This document shows, one piece after another, positions 10,585-20,286 of a stretch of DNA of 28,741 bases. Made by a program: the position numbers and the translations under genes. The DNA is from Elysia marginata. Taxonomy: Eukaryota; Mollusca; Gastropoda; Plakobranchidae. The notes below the pieces were generated by a model, which was given only the letters and a program-made list of their open reading frames with translations, was not told the origin of the DNA and ran no database searches. The stretch spans positions 1,113,615-1,142,355 of the forward strand of contig BMAT01001966.1 of assembly GCA_019649035.1 (NCBI GenBank), given 5' to 3'. Every line of letters starts with the position of its first letter. The stretch's first letter is position 1.

Positions 10585-10822
10585 CAGAGCGTCTGGGCTT
10601 GAAGTCTTTGACGGTTACAATCCTGGAGCAGCATTTAACTTGAAATTATTCGCTGACCGAGCAATCAGGAACCTATTCAGCTCTTCGATCAAGGAGTGCC
10701 AGCTCCACTTTGAGGAGAAGCTGAGTTTTGACGCATTAGAACGATATAGTTGGGTCGGGCTGTGGAGGCGTGGCAATTTCAACAGTCCAGACTGGCGCAC
10801 AAGTTGTACGATTACCTATTAG
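10585..10822 (+). other. Exon-like open stretch, no family recognised
   Basis: From about 10585 to a TAG at 10820-10822 the plus strand is open and clearly richer in G+C than the surrounding DNA. It begins just after acgattgcag, which could act as a 3' splice site, although the pyrimidine tract is interrupted. The predicted residues (starting ASGLEVFDGYNPG and ending near FNSPDWRTSC) have a balanced, protein-like composition with Trp, Cys and charged residues, unlike the low-complexity frames elsewhere. The frame extends upstream into the 146-bp repeat without an ATG start, so if it is coding it is an internal or terminal exon or a transposon fragment. I do not recognise the product. A chance open frame is still the safest default. 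Confidence 0.22.
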
Positions 10823-12715
10823 CAAAATAGAAATGATGAAGACATCTTGATCAAAAGGCACAACTGTGTATCTTTAAGCCGATCAGGAAAAAAAAAGATG
10901 TTTTTGTAAAAACAATATTCTTAATGCGTTATAGTATTGCTAAATATCTTGATATAAAAGTGACTTTAGTCTGATAAAGAATGAAGTGACAAGGAGCAGA
11001 CCACTTGTAGTTTTAGACAGAATGATAAATAACAACGCCCCTTAAGGATAAACCGATATATTGAAGAAATACTGAGATGAAAAGTTTAATGTAATCAGTG
11101 TAAAGTTGCCAATAGTGTAGGCGACAGCAGTTTACTTACGCTGACATGTGCTGTCAAAACTTTTAAAAAATCTTTTTTAATAGAGTGAATACCTATAGAG
11201 AATAGGAGAAAGTGTTTCCCAGCCTTTGTAATAACTTATAATATAATTAAACTTTTTACATTCAACCCCCCCCCTCCCAAAAAATGTCCATCTTTTAGAA
11301 GAAAATATTCCCTGTGATGTTGATATTCTTGAAATTTACAAACTTTTTACCTTGAATCACCTTGTGGGACTTCTACATATTTAGTAAAATGCAGATAGTT
11401 TTGTTACTCTGCCAATTTCACCTTAAAAATGATTTTAAAAAATTGTCAGGATGTTTGAACATTACCTGCGGCTATCGAACAATCCAATCAATAGAAAAAG
11501 CGATGTAAATATAAAAAGCAGTGAATCTTAATTACCATAAATAAGCTGTGATAAAAAGCACCAAACAATAAAAATGTTCTTACCACTGTGTATCATAAAG
11601 ATTTCATTTCTGTTAAGAGATTATAAAACTGGCAACAAAACTAAAATTTTTTAGCCGAAAAACCCGCTTGCATAAAACTGAAAGCCAGCATTTCAGCATG
11701 AGAGAGATGTCCTCATACAATGATTGCAAGAAAGTATAACAAAAACAAAACAAAACAAAAAAAAAAACGGAAGAGAGAACGAACAGCGTCTGTAATTGAA
11801 AAAATGGGAAGAAGTGATAAGGCTTTAGTTTTCTTCATGTTTGCCAAATCTCTCTACATAAACACTGGTCAACGCATGGCGCGTGAGGGCTGTTTGCAGA
11901 CCCAGCTCCAATCATTTTTACACAACTCAACCGATGGACACAACCAAATGTAAAAAGCACCTTCAGGCGATCTAATACAAAAATTGAACTAAACGGAACA
12001 TTCCCCCCCCCCCCTCAACAACTGCTAGATTCTAGACACTTTTTACATTTCCCATGTTGATAAAAATAATGACATTTTTTTTCTAAAAAGGTTTTGTGTA
12101 TAAAAAAAGCATGAATTTAACTGCGCTCTGGTTTCAATCAGTATAAACCCTTTTTATACAAAAAAAATTCTGTTTATAATGAACTTCTATCTTTTAAATA
12201 TTGTTTTTCATTATTTCAGCGTAAAAGTTTTTTCTGGGCATTTAATTTTAAAGGACAATCTTCAATCTGTGTGATAATTTGATATGGTATATTATCGTAC
12301 GTTAAAATTTCTAAAATGGGCACCTTTTTAATCATTTTGCTAGTTGTCATAAACATTCTAACATATTTAATCTTATCATTGGATATCATAGGTTTTAATA
12401 ATATCTTGGTTTGCTTTGATTTCTATGGTTTTCCTTACAATTTCTTTACTTTGAATTCTCCATTACTGTAATTTGTTTCTATATATGTGATTCACATTCC
12501 AAGTCTCAAACGTCTCGGAAATAAATCTATCTGCCTTTAAATCGAAACGTTCCATTTTTCTTAATCAAACAATTTTTATGTGATTTTTCTTTGACCCTCG
12601 TCTGATGTTACATTCTCATTCGCCATTTCTTTGTCTATATTTCCTTTTTTACTCTTTTGTATATTCTCAGGTCTTATTGACTTAATGATTTGTTGGAAAA
12701 TTTAGTAATTTTGAA
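10823..12715. other. AT-rich DNA with two short poly-C tracts, no gene seen
   Basis: No coding stretch was found. C runs occur near 11266-11274 and 12003-12014. The 77-residue frame at 11720-11953 begins in an A/G-rich run and has no recognisable domain. Confidence 0.6.
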
Positions 12716-12899
12716 GATGAATACATACATAGATATCCAGATATATAAATGAATCGATATGCGAATATTGGGATAGAGAGAGTGGTGTTTAGGTATTTAG
12801 ACACTTAACCTTTTAGGTAGTTAGCTAGCTTGAGAGATACAGGTGAAAGATTGATACGTAGATAGACTGACAGATAAATAGAAAGATAGAATGATATGT
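12716..12899 (+). repeat. Degenerate GATA-type repeat
   Basis: Words such as atagatatccagatata, gatagactgacagata and gaaagatagaatgata form a decayed tetranucleotide tract. It ends just before the left inverted-repeat arm. Confidence 0.6.
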
Positions 12900-12915
12900 G
12901 TAAAATCTAGATGTG

Positions 12916-13007
12916 ACTTACATTTTAGTGGTGACAGCGTTGTTTGGTGCCCCGTTAAGGACTCTCTTTGATCGACTTCTTCAATTTTTGGTCGTTAGCC
13001 TGCCTCA
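12916..13007 (+). repeat. Left arm of a diverged inverted repeat pair
   Basis: This segment starts acttacattttagtggtgac and ends gttagcctgcctca. It matches the minus strand of 14442-14530. The first 62 bases align without gaps at about 50 identical positions, and after a short gap the block gtcgttagc-tgcctc matches again. The string tggtgacagcg just after ttaca resembles the start of an LTR-element internal region (primer-binding-site position), so a retroelement origin is possible. A palindromic-ended transposon is the alternative. Confidence 0.85.
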
Positions 13008-13032
13008 TCTTGTGTTTTTTTCAGTATTATTT

Positions 13033-13178
13033 AGTCATCTAACTTGATCTTTACACCTCTGTCTTTTTTCTAGTCTCTTTCTCCCTGCTTCTACACTTTC
13101 GTTTCCAATTTGTTTTTATTCGTCTCTTGCACGCTGAGTTACGTCTGTCTCCTGCCCTACCTCTATGTCAATCAACAT
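13033..13178 (+). repeat. 146-bp dispersed direct repeat, copy B
   Basis: Near-identical to 10366-10511, same strand, 2667 bp downstream. Here it begins 25 bp after the left inverted-repeat arm, whereas copy A has no such arm in front of it. This suggests that copy B was captured in, or inserted into, the inverted-repeat structure. Confidence 0.93.
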
Positions 13179-13951
13179 AGGGCTCACAGTGCCTGGCAGT
13201 TCTTTTCATTTTTTCAGTCTTGGCTTTTTGAAATCTATAGAGTGTGAGAGACAATTATTTTGCTTCGAGTCTACATTTTTTGGCAAAATGCTGAAATTCG
13301 GAGAATGGTTGAAAGGGCAAAATTTTTGTTGACAAGTAGCATAATTTCACTACTCCAGGGGCATGCACCAAAGTCTGAAAATTTTGTGGGTAATGGTTCT
13401 GACCTAAATCTACGTATTAGTTCGAAATTGCGTATCAAAAGTGGTCTCAGGCCGTTTTTTTCAACTGCGTAATATTTTTCCCTATCGTGCTACAAAAAGA
13501 GTGTGCAATCTGTGAGAAGGAATGCGGAAGAGATTATGTTTCCCAAGTTGTGACGTAGATTTAGTTCAGAACTATTGATATAGATATCAATCCTCTTAGT
13601 TTTTGTCATTTTCACAAAAAATTAACGCCTCTTTTAGTAGTAAGGCATTGTCGTCTCACCCCTTAGTCAGAATAACGGGGCATTTGGGCAGATGATCGCA
13701 AAATGATTAGATCTAGATCAAGGCCGATGTTTGTGACCTCCAATTTGGAAGGGTACATTAACAGTGGTGAATGAGTCCATATGTTTTAGCAATCCAAAAT
13801 AAATCTGAGAAAGACCGTTATCGACATTTAAAATAAGAATACACTCCAACCTCTTGATTCAAAACCTGGCCATTTTCAGTGTCATCTTTATTCACAAGAC
13901 AGTCAAAACCACAATTACTTCGTTCAGATTGCCTATGTGTTCTGAGCACCG
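13179..13951. other. Interior of the inverted-repeat region, no gene seen
   Basis: No transposase or reverse transcriptase motif is visible. A 70-residue open frame at 13260-13472 has no recognisable domain. One TAGATCTA site lies at 13708-13715. Confidence 0.5.
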
Positions 13952-14030
13952 TTGATGCAATGTTTAGAGCGTCTTGATAATATTATAAAAGTCATGGTGC
14001 GTTTAAGTCGAGGGTTCGATGCCAAGATTT
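13952..14030 (+). mobile_element. Degraded tRNA-derived (SINE-like) promoter
   Basis: The string ttgatgcaatgtttagagcg resembles a tRNA A box region. It is followed by gagggttcgatgcc (14009-14023), a good B box (GGTTCGA). The A-to-B spacing is about 15 bases longer than in a tRNA, so the head has an insertion or is decayed. It could be a SINE remnant or a tRNA pseudogene. Confidence 0.35.
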
Positions 14031-14441
14031 ACCAAATTTTTTAAAATTCTTCGAAACAAGCGCTAGGCTTTTTTTTTAATCCAATGAACTGAGTAATATA
14101 TAAATCATGCATTTTTTCAATCCAAAGCTTATCACGTTATATTCTTTATTTAGAAGAAAAACTTGGGCATGTAGGAACTTTAGAGTGGGTTTGGCAACTC
14201 TCGTATAAGGATCGTTATTTTTCCTTTCGCAATCGGATGTCAGTTTTTACCTTTACCTAAATCAATTCCAGTATCGCTGCTTAAACCCACGAAATTTGCG
14301 GTATCTTACTGGTGACGTAATATTTTCCTAATGGGCAAAGGTTACATTTTCTCGTTTATGTGAGAATGCGTTAGATCTGTTTATTTTTTTCCACAATAGG
14401 ATGAATTCCACACGTGTGCGAGCCGGAGCATCAACACAAGG

Positions 14442-14530
14442 GGAGGCAAGCTAACGACTAAGAACATGAGTCGTTCGAAGAGTGTCCTCAATGAGGCACG
14501 AAACAACTTTGTCACCACTAAAATCTAAGT
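14442..14530 (-). repeat. Right arm of a diverged inverted repeat pair
   Basis: Read on the minus strand it runs acttagattttagtggtgac through gttagcttgcctc and matches 12916-13007. Together the arms bound 12916-14530, about 1.6 kb. A GATA tract begins about 90 bp outside this arm, mirroring the degenerate GATA tract just outside the left arm. Confidence 0.85.
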
Positions 14531-14621
14531 TAAATCTAAATTTCATAAATATTCAAGCTCCAGAATCGAAAGAAATGTTGAGCACTTTCTCCAATTGTAG
14601 AAATACTAGATTCTTATGTAA

Positions 14622-14704
14622 GTAGATAGAATAATAGATAGATATATCGATCGATCTACAGATAAATAGATACATCTATAGATATATAGATAAATAAATA
14701 AATT

Positions 14705-14740
<36 letters not shown>

Positions 14741-14742
14741 TC
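14622..14742 (+). repeat. (GATA)n microsatellite
   Basis: An imperfect gata/ataa tract ends in a pure (GATA)n run at about 14706-14741. Confidence 0.93.
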
Positions 14743-14970
14743 CTCTTGATGGAGCACGTAGTGTTAAAAAGTGCCCTTCTCTTCAAAGTAGCTCAGATAA
14801 TTATCGGGATTTACTTTGGTTCCTTGACCCAAGAGAAACAAAACCTCACGTGACTGCGAAAGAAAAGGCCAACCCGCCGCCTTAGAAACCTTATTCACTG
14901 AGTGCAAAGTACCGTAAAAACAAAATTGTATGAAAGCAAGCCTTCCAAGTTGTAATTATTAGTATATTCA

Positions 14971-15028
14971 GATAGATAGGTAGATAAATAGATAGAAATA
15001 TAGATAGATAGATAGATAGATAGATAAG
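14971..15028 (+). repeat. (GATA)n microsatellite
   Basis: Imperfect then pure (GATA)n. Confidence 0.93.
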
Positions 15029-15059
15029 AGCAGGCATAATTAAAAAGAAAAAAAAACAA

Positions 15060-15243
15060 AAAGAGGAAAAATAGATAAGAAGAGAGAGAAAAAGAGAGGA
15101 GGAGATAGATAGAGAGAGAAAGGTAGAGAGAAAAAGAGAGAGAAAGAGAGAGAGGGGGAGAGAAAGAGAGAGGAGAGAGATATAGAGATATAAAGTCAGA
15201 GAGAAGGAGATAGAAAAAGAGAGAGAGAGACAGAGAGAGAGAA

Positions 15244-15294
<51 letters not shown>

Positions 15295-15295
15295 T
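15060..15295 (+). repeat. (GA)n polypurine microsatellite
   Basis: Some 235 bases of gaga with aaag, gatag and ggag interruptions. The long minus-strand open frame here, made of Ser, Leu and Phe, is a translation of (TC)n and not a gene. Confidence 0.95.
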
Positions 15296-15793
15296 AATGC
15301 CTAATTAGTACTGAGTCCCAGATGTTTACATGCATTGTAAGATTAATTGTTGAAAAGGCTCAAACAGCAGGCAGATGATACCATTATTTATGCATCCGTC
15401 GCTGTTGAGGTACAGAAAATGGTACACAATTTAAGGAAATGTATGCACAATCATGAGTATAAGTCACAGCGATGCGAATGAAAATTGGCAATGGTAATAG
15501 GTAAATAAGCATCAGAATAATCACCAGTTCCAAGATGGTTTTCATATTGCAAGTAGTTCTTGTAAATATTGATAGGACTAGAATAATACCGTATAATGAT
15601 GTCACTTTCTAAGACTTCTTACAAGTGATTCAAGCCAGTGGTAGCAATGAACATCTCTTATTTAAAAGGCGTTCGGTTGGACTCCAATCATTATCTCCTC
15701 CGTAACCACAGAACCGATTTAAATGCGGTTTTCACTGAAATTCATGAAAAATTACTGTGAGTTCTGGTTTGGTGTAGGCTCATGCATATTTTC
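15296..15793. other. No feature seen
   Basis: A short minus-strand open frame at 15384-15605 has no recognisable domain. I see no tandem repeat or RNA gene. Confidence 0.5.
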
Positions 15794-15940
15794 CGTAACT
15801 TTGAGAACTCTCGGCTCAAAGTTATTTTGTTTGTAATCCTCGCCGGTTAATCTTTTATTTTCTACCGCAGCTATGAGAGCTCTCGGCCTAAATTTATTTG
15901 GTTCGTTATCCTCTCTGGTTACTCTTTTCATTTCTACTTT
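15794..15940 (+). repeat. Diverged tandem duplication, about 73-bp unit
   Basis: The copy at 15794-15865 contains ttgagaactctcggctcaaa and the copy at 15866-15940 contains atgagagctctcggcctaaa. Both go on to tcct-c-c--ggtta-tctttt and end in a tttctac block. A fragment of the same 3' end (tcatttctactttagaat) recurs near 16231-16250. Confidence 0.8.
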
Positions 15941-16107
15941 AGAATTTTCATCTTCTAGATCTAGAAATCACAGAAGCCCGCAATCACTCGCCGTCAAACT
16001 CTCACCTTTCCTCATCAAAATGCTTAAGAGAAGAAGAAATTTTTTCGGGCTTGGAAGGCGTGCCCGAATGCCACAAAACGCAAATGCAGGTTAAAAAAAA
16101 AAGAACT

Positions 16108-16222
16108 GTGGGCCCTAACATATCCAGATTACAGGCAATCTTGTTCTAGATTTAGACTCTAAAGTGGGCCCTGGAATCTTCAGATTATAAGCGATCTTGT
16201 TCTAGATCTAGATCTGGATTCT
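16108..16222 (+). repeat. Tandem duplication, 56-bp unit
   Basis: gtgggccctaacatatccag begins at 16108 and gtgggccctggaatcttcag at 16164. Both continue with attata/attaca, gcaatcttgttctaga or gcgatcttgttctaga, and a gatctaga-type end. The second copy leads into TAGATCTAGATCT. Confidence 0.88.
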
Positions 16223-16402
16223 GATTTCACTTCATTTCTACTTTAGAATCTTCCTCTTCTATAAATTCGGCAAGATATTAGATCTGGATTCTGCGTTCTT
16301 CTTCTTAATAATATTTTGGTTCACTCAAACTTTAGCTGACCCCGATCTTCAATGAGAAAGAATCAGAAAGAAAATAACTTTGAAATCTCCCATTTGACAA
16401 TA

Positions 16403-16510
16403 GAAGCGATAGCTGAGTTGGTAGCGCTATTACCCCAGACTTCGGAGGTAGCGGGTTCGAAACATGTGAACGTCAATTTTATTTTGCAGAGACGAATTAA
16501 AAAAAATTAA
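16403..16510 (+). mobile_element. tRNA-like SINE head or tRNA pseudogene
   Basis: An A box tagctgagttgg at 16410-16421 fits TRGYNNARNNGG exactly. A B box ggttcgaaaca at 16454-16464 fits GGTTCGANNCC except for the last base. The spacing of 44 bases between box starts is that of a real tRNA. The T arm and acceptor stem do not pair well, so this is not a functional tRNA. The downstream A-rich stretch (gaattaaaaaaaattaag) would suit a SINE tail. A transcribed RNA polymerase III unit is possible but not shown. Confidence 0.6.
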
Positions 16511-17947
16511 GCGTAAGTGTAAGATCCAGATTAATATCAGGTTTTCTAATGATATACCACATTATTCTTTCATCACAATAGCTCTCTTATTATTGAAAAT
16601 GAAAATGATAAACATTGTGGTCTAAAGTCTTATGTCGCTTTATCAAGGACTGGCGACACAACATCGATATACCACCTGTCTATAAATGGAAGAACCAGAA
16701 AGAAATTTTGTATTAAGGTGACTAATTCATCACGAGCAAAAACCGGGCATTCAGCTAGTTTTGTTATAAAAGCAGACGACCTAATAGTTTTATGGAAGCC
16801 AAACTTGAGGGCTCTATTGATTGGGTGGGACAGTTAAAATTTTAATATCGTTTTCTTTAACCAAAACACAAAATCGTTCACATCCCATCTTTTCCACGTG
16901 TGTACAATGTTTACAGAATTATAGTCAAATTTTATGAGGGGAGGGGGAAGGGGGTTTATACAAAATAATACCGATGACTGAAACGCTAGTAGTTCTTCTA
17001 TTACTACTTTCTTGAAATTATACCAGTGTATCGTTTTCTAAATAAATAGCGAGATTAATAACAATAACCCTACAATCCTCAAACCCTAGGTTGCACAAAG
17101 TCTAGCACCAACAAAATCATCTCAAGGATCCTTTGAGGATCTGTGTGTGTTTTTCGGGTGTCAAGAAATCGAAACAAGCACAAATTACTTCTATTTCGAA
17201 ATACAAGGAAAGAAGTAGGCAAAGTCGACCCTTAGGGAAATTAGTCAAGTAGTTACACTTTAGTTGAACGGAGAGCAAATTCAAGCTGCCAATCAAGATG
17301 TCTGGTTTGTGTTGTACAGGAAAGCATTGAATAGAAATAGTCACTTTCATGTATGTTCGCTCAGCCTGTGGCCCTAAAAAAAAAGCTTCCATGCATTTTT
17401 TGTTTCCTTCTCTCGCAAAACCGAGAAACCTGTCAAACGGCGTAAAAAAGAGAGAGAAAGTTCACACTATCAAAGTCAAAGATTTATATTTAGGCTGTAC
17501 TTTAAAAATGATGTTCCCCAGAAACGTTTTAATGCTCCATAGGGCCTATCCCTTAACGGTGAATGAATTATTGATGGCAATAACTTTTACTTACTCGTAT
17601 TGTTTCTTCCATCTGACAATATCATACCCTATATTGAAAGGAATAAAAATGACAGATTTTTGAAAAACAGTCATTCGATAATTAAAAAAAAATATGTTTT
17701 TCATCTTGTAAATTTCGACTAGAATATTTTAAACAACTGTAACTAAAAGCTAGACCATAAAACATACAAGAAGTCATTTAAGCCGCTACTGATCAAGCCC
17801 ACACAATCCTTTTAATGGCAAAAGGAGAGAAAAACAAAATGTTTTAGAACGGTAATTAGAAAATAATAAGTTTCTGCATGACTGTTTGGTAAGGAAGCTA
17901 GGAAGGTAAAAGTAGAAGCGCTGCATGTTATAAAATAATATTGGCAA
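16511..17947. other. AT-rich DNA, no gene seen
   Basis: Overlapping open frames at 17117-17392 (minus) and 17349-17663 (plus) have no recognisable domain and probably arise by chance. A G-rich run near 16937-16957 has three G blocks. Confidence 0.55.
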
Positions 17948-18041
17948 TAGTAATAATATTATGAATAAAAATAATAATAATAATTTTAATAATAATATTA
18001 AAAATAATAATAATAATAACAATAATAATAATAATAATAAC

Positions 18042-18087
<46 letters not shown>

Positions 18088-18145
18088 GTAATGATAAAAT
18101 ACAAGTAATAATAGTATTAGTAATAACAATAGAAAATAATAAATG
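17948..18145 (+). repeat. (TAA)n microsatellite
   Basis: A long AAT/TAA trinucleotide array, purest at about 18007-18086, with rare aac and ttt interruptions. The poly-Asn and poly-Leu open frames over it are artefacts. Confidence 0.95.
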
Positions 18146-18776
18146 ACGGAAAAAGTCATGTTCAGCAGCTAAAGTTAAAATGTTCTGTCAGTTTCACGTA
18201 TTCCATTACGCTTTAAAAAGTTGGATTTTTCAGAGAAATAAATCAGTGTCTGGTTGAAAATTGAAAAAGAACAAAAGCAAGAAAATTAACACAACTTGAT
18301 TTTGATAAATTTGTGAGACACAAGAGTTCATTTAAAAATCTCATACCTATAAGAAAACGCTAAAAGATAGATAATTATTTTTTTATATAAAAAGTGCTCT
18401 TAATTTGATTTACGAAAATAAAGGGCTCTAAATTTAAATGAGAATGCTTTGAGTCGATAAACACTTTTATTCTGAAACTTTTAAACAAAATGCGTAAACA
18501 ATTAGGGCCCGTGGTGTTGTTTGCCAAAGCTTCTCTTTAAATTGCTTCAAATTCGTATACCAAAAAAAAAAAAAAACAGTCATACTGAAACCCCATGCAT
18601 TTCTCAGTCGCATACAGCATTATCAGTTTCTACTTTTCTATGTCCCTCTCTATACTACTATTTTCGTTACGTTACTGCACTGTATCTTTACTCCTTCTTT
18701 TCCTTTTTCTCATGCTCCCGTAAAAAAATTATCTGTGTATTCTTTTTCAACAATAAAAAAAATCCCAATGGCACGC
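18146..18776. other. AT-rich DNA, no feature seen
   Basis: No gene or repeat family was recognised. Open frames at the right edge overlap the duplication that follows. Confidence 0.55.
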
Positions 18777-19194
18777 GATTTCACACAAGTTAATAGAGAC
18801 CTTAAGCACACGCACCGTGTCTCACTACGCGTGCGTGAAAATCGGGAAAGCAGATCGAGGAAACTATAAAAATAATGAAACCAGTTTCTAAAAATAGACC
18901 CACACACGTTCCCGTCATGCTCACGCGTTGCTCCTCCAAAAACCATCCGGTAATTTTTTTTAAAAAAATCCGAAAAGTTTTAAACTGTTGGCACATAAGA
19001 AGCAATGACTAATGTAATACTTTAAATTTTGCTGCTGTTTAGTATGATTTCACACAAGTTAATGTCTTTTCATTTGCTCCTTCAAAAAGCATCCGGTAAT
19101 TTTTTTTTAAAAAGAATCCAAAAAGTTTAAAACTGTTGGCACATAAGAAGCAATGACTAATGTAATACTTTAAATTTTGCTGCTGTTAAGTATG
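18777..19194 (+). repeat. Local direct duplication, copies differing by an about 130-bp indel
   Basis: gatttcacacaagttaat occurs at 18777-18794 and again at 19046-19063. The following block ccatccggtaatttttttta through gctgctgtt-agtatg occurs at 18929-19045 and at 19076-19194, nearly identical. In the first copy about 134 bp separates the two parts, while in the second only 12 bp does. The extra segment (18795-18928) is richer in G+C and holds the inverted words cacgcac and gtgcgtg around 18811-18837. Either the first copy gained an insertion or the second lost it. Confidence 0.9.
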
Positions 19195-19785
19195 GTTAGT
19201 AAAAACAAATATTATGATACACCGAGTTACTTCTTGAATTACTTAAAAATTGTATTGACACACAAGAAATGATTTACTTTTTAATTAATATTTCGGATTC
19301 TTTCTCACCACTTCCTTTCATATATTTATCGCGCGTTATATTCTATGTTTGTATGAATTTTTGTCTTTATCAAATGAAATGAAAGTTTCTCAAGATTCAC
19401 TCTAAATCGATGGAGACTTCAGTTACGCAGACTTCGGCAAATATTAGTTCTCTCGAAAGCTTTTCTACGACCCTCACTAAAAGTATTGAGGTGAAGGTAC
19501 GTGGTAATAGTTTTTTTTCTCTCTCAAACGCTTCTTCCTCTACTTTGAAGATTTAGTAATACATTTTGAAGCTGAATGATGGAATGAGTCCACAAGGTCG
19601 ACGCTGAGGTCCCCAGAGCAACAACTTTTTAACAAGGATTCATGGGATTTTGGCAAGAGAAATTTTACCTTAACTTCCCACTTCCTACACACAGTCTCTG
19701 GGGGAAATAAAAAACTTTTTCTCGAATTTTGATTATAAATAAAAGAGAATATTTAGCAAAAACAGAGAGAAATATAGAGATTGGA

Positions 19786-19790
<5 letters not shown>
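19195..19790. other. AT-rich DNA, no feature seen
   Basis: No gene, RNA gene or repeat was recognised. Confidence 0.55.
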
Positions 19791-19836
<46 letters not shown>

Positions 19837-19868
19837 TAGAGAGAGAGATAGAGAGAGAAAGAGAGAGT
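19791..19868 (+). repeat. (GA)n microsatellite
   Basis: A pure (GA)n core at about 19793-19831 is followed by gaga with cta and ata interruptions. Open frames across it on both strands are artefacts. Confidence 0.95.
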
Positions 19869-20286
19869 GGCAGACAAATAAAGAAAAAGCCTGATATGAA
19901 TAGTTTTTCTTTCAACAGGAAGGATTTTAACCTTTATAATTTCTTGTTGTTGTTGAAAGAATACAGTTTCGTTTTCCTTAGAGCCTAGACTCTTTTTTTC
20001 TTGCTCTTAGCCTAATATAGATTTTATTTTTTAATGAATCATAAAATATACACGTGGTAGTAGAAAGCAACACACGTGATTGAATATGTTACTAAAAGAG
20101 AAGTTTTTAGAAAGAGGGATATGTTTGCAAATGAATGAGGCGGCTTTCCATCTTTCATTTTTATAACATTTTGTTTTAAACAGAAAAATTACAGATTATC
20201 AAAGAGGTCTTCATTAATATAGATTGAGCTTTTTTTCTCATTCTTGTGGCATGTCGACGAGCTCTGTCTTAAAGAAGACATGAGCA
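19869..20286. other. AT-rich DNA, no feature seen
   Basis: No gene or repeat was recognised. Confidence 0.55.

Noticed and set aside
11266..12014. Two poly-C tracts as ends of an element
   Set aside because: Flanking bases do not match beyond a few positions in either orientation.
12916..14530. Complete autonomous transposon
   Set aside because: No transposase or polymerase motif was found between the arms, and no clear target duplication outside them.
14895..15335. 146-residue minus-strand open frame of Ser, Leu, Phe and Tyr
   Set aside because: It is the translation of (TC)n and (TATC)n repeats; the longest such frames follow the repeats exactly.
16403..16480. Functional tRNA gene
   Set aside because: The boxes are good but the T arm and acceptor stem do not pair, so it is tRNA-like only.
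16937..16957. G-quadruplex from gggg/ggggg/ggggg
   Set aside because: Only three separate G runs are present; a fourth is lacking.
17117..17663. Overlapping plus and minus frames of 91 and 104 residues
   Set aside because: No domain, no codon or composition signal, and long overlap on opposite strands; probably chance.
17961..18146. Poly-Asn open frame (and poly-Leu on the other strand)
   Set aside because: Direct translation of the (TAA)n microsatellite; no unique sequence supports a protein.
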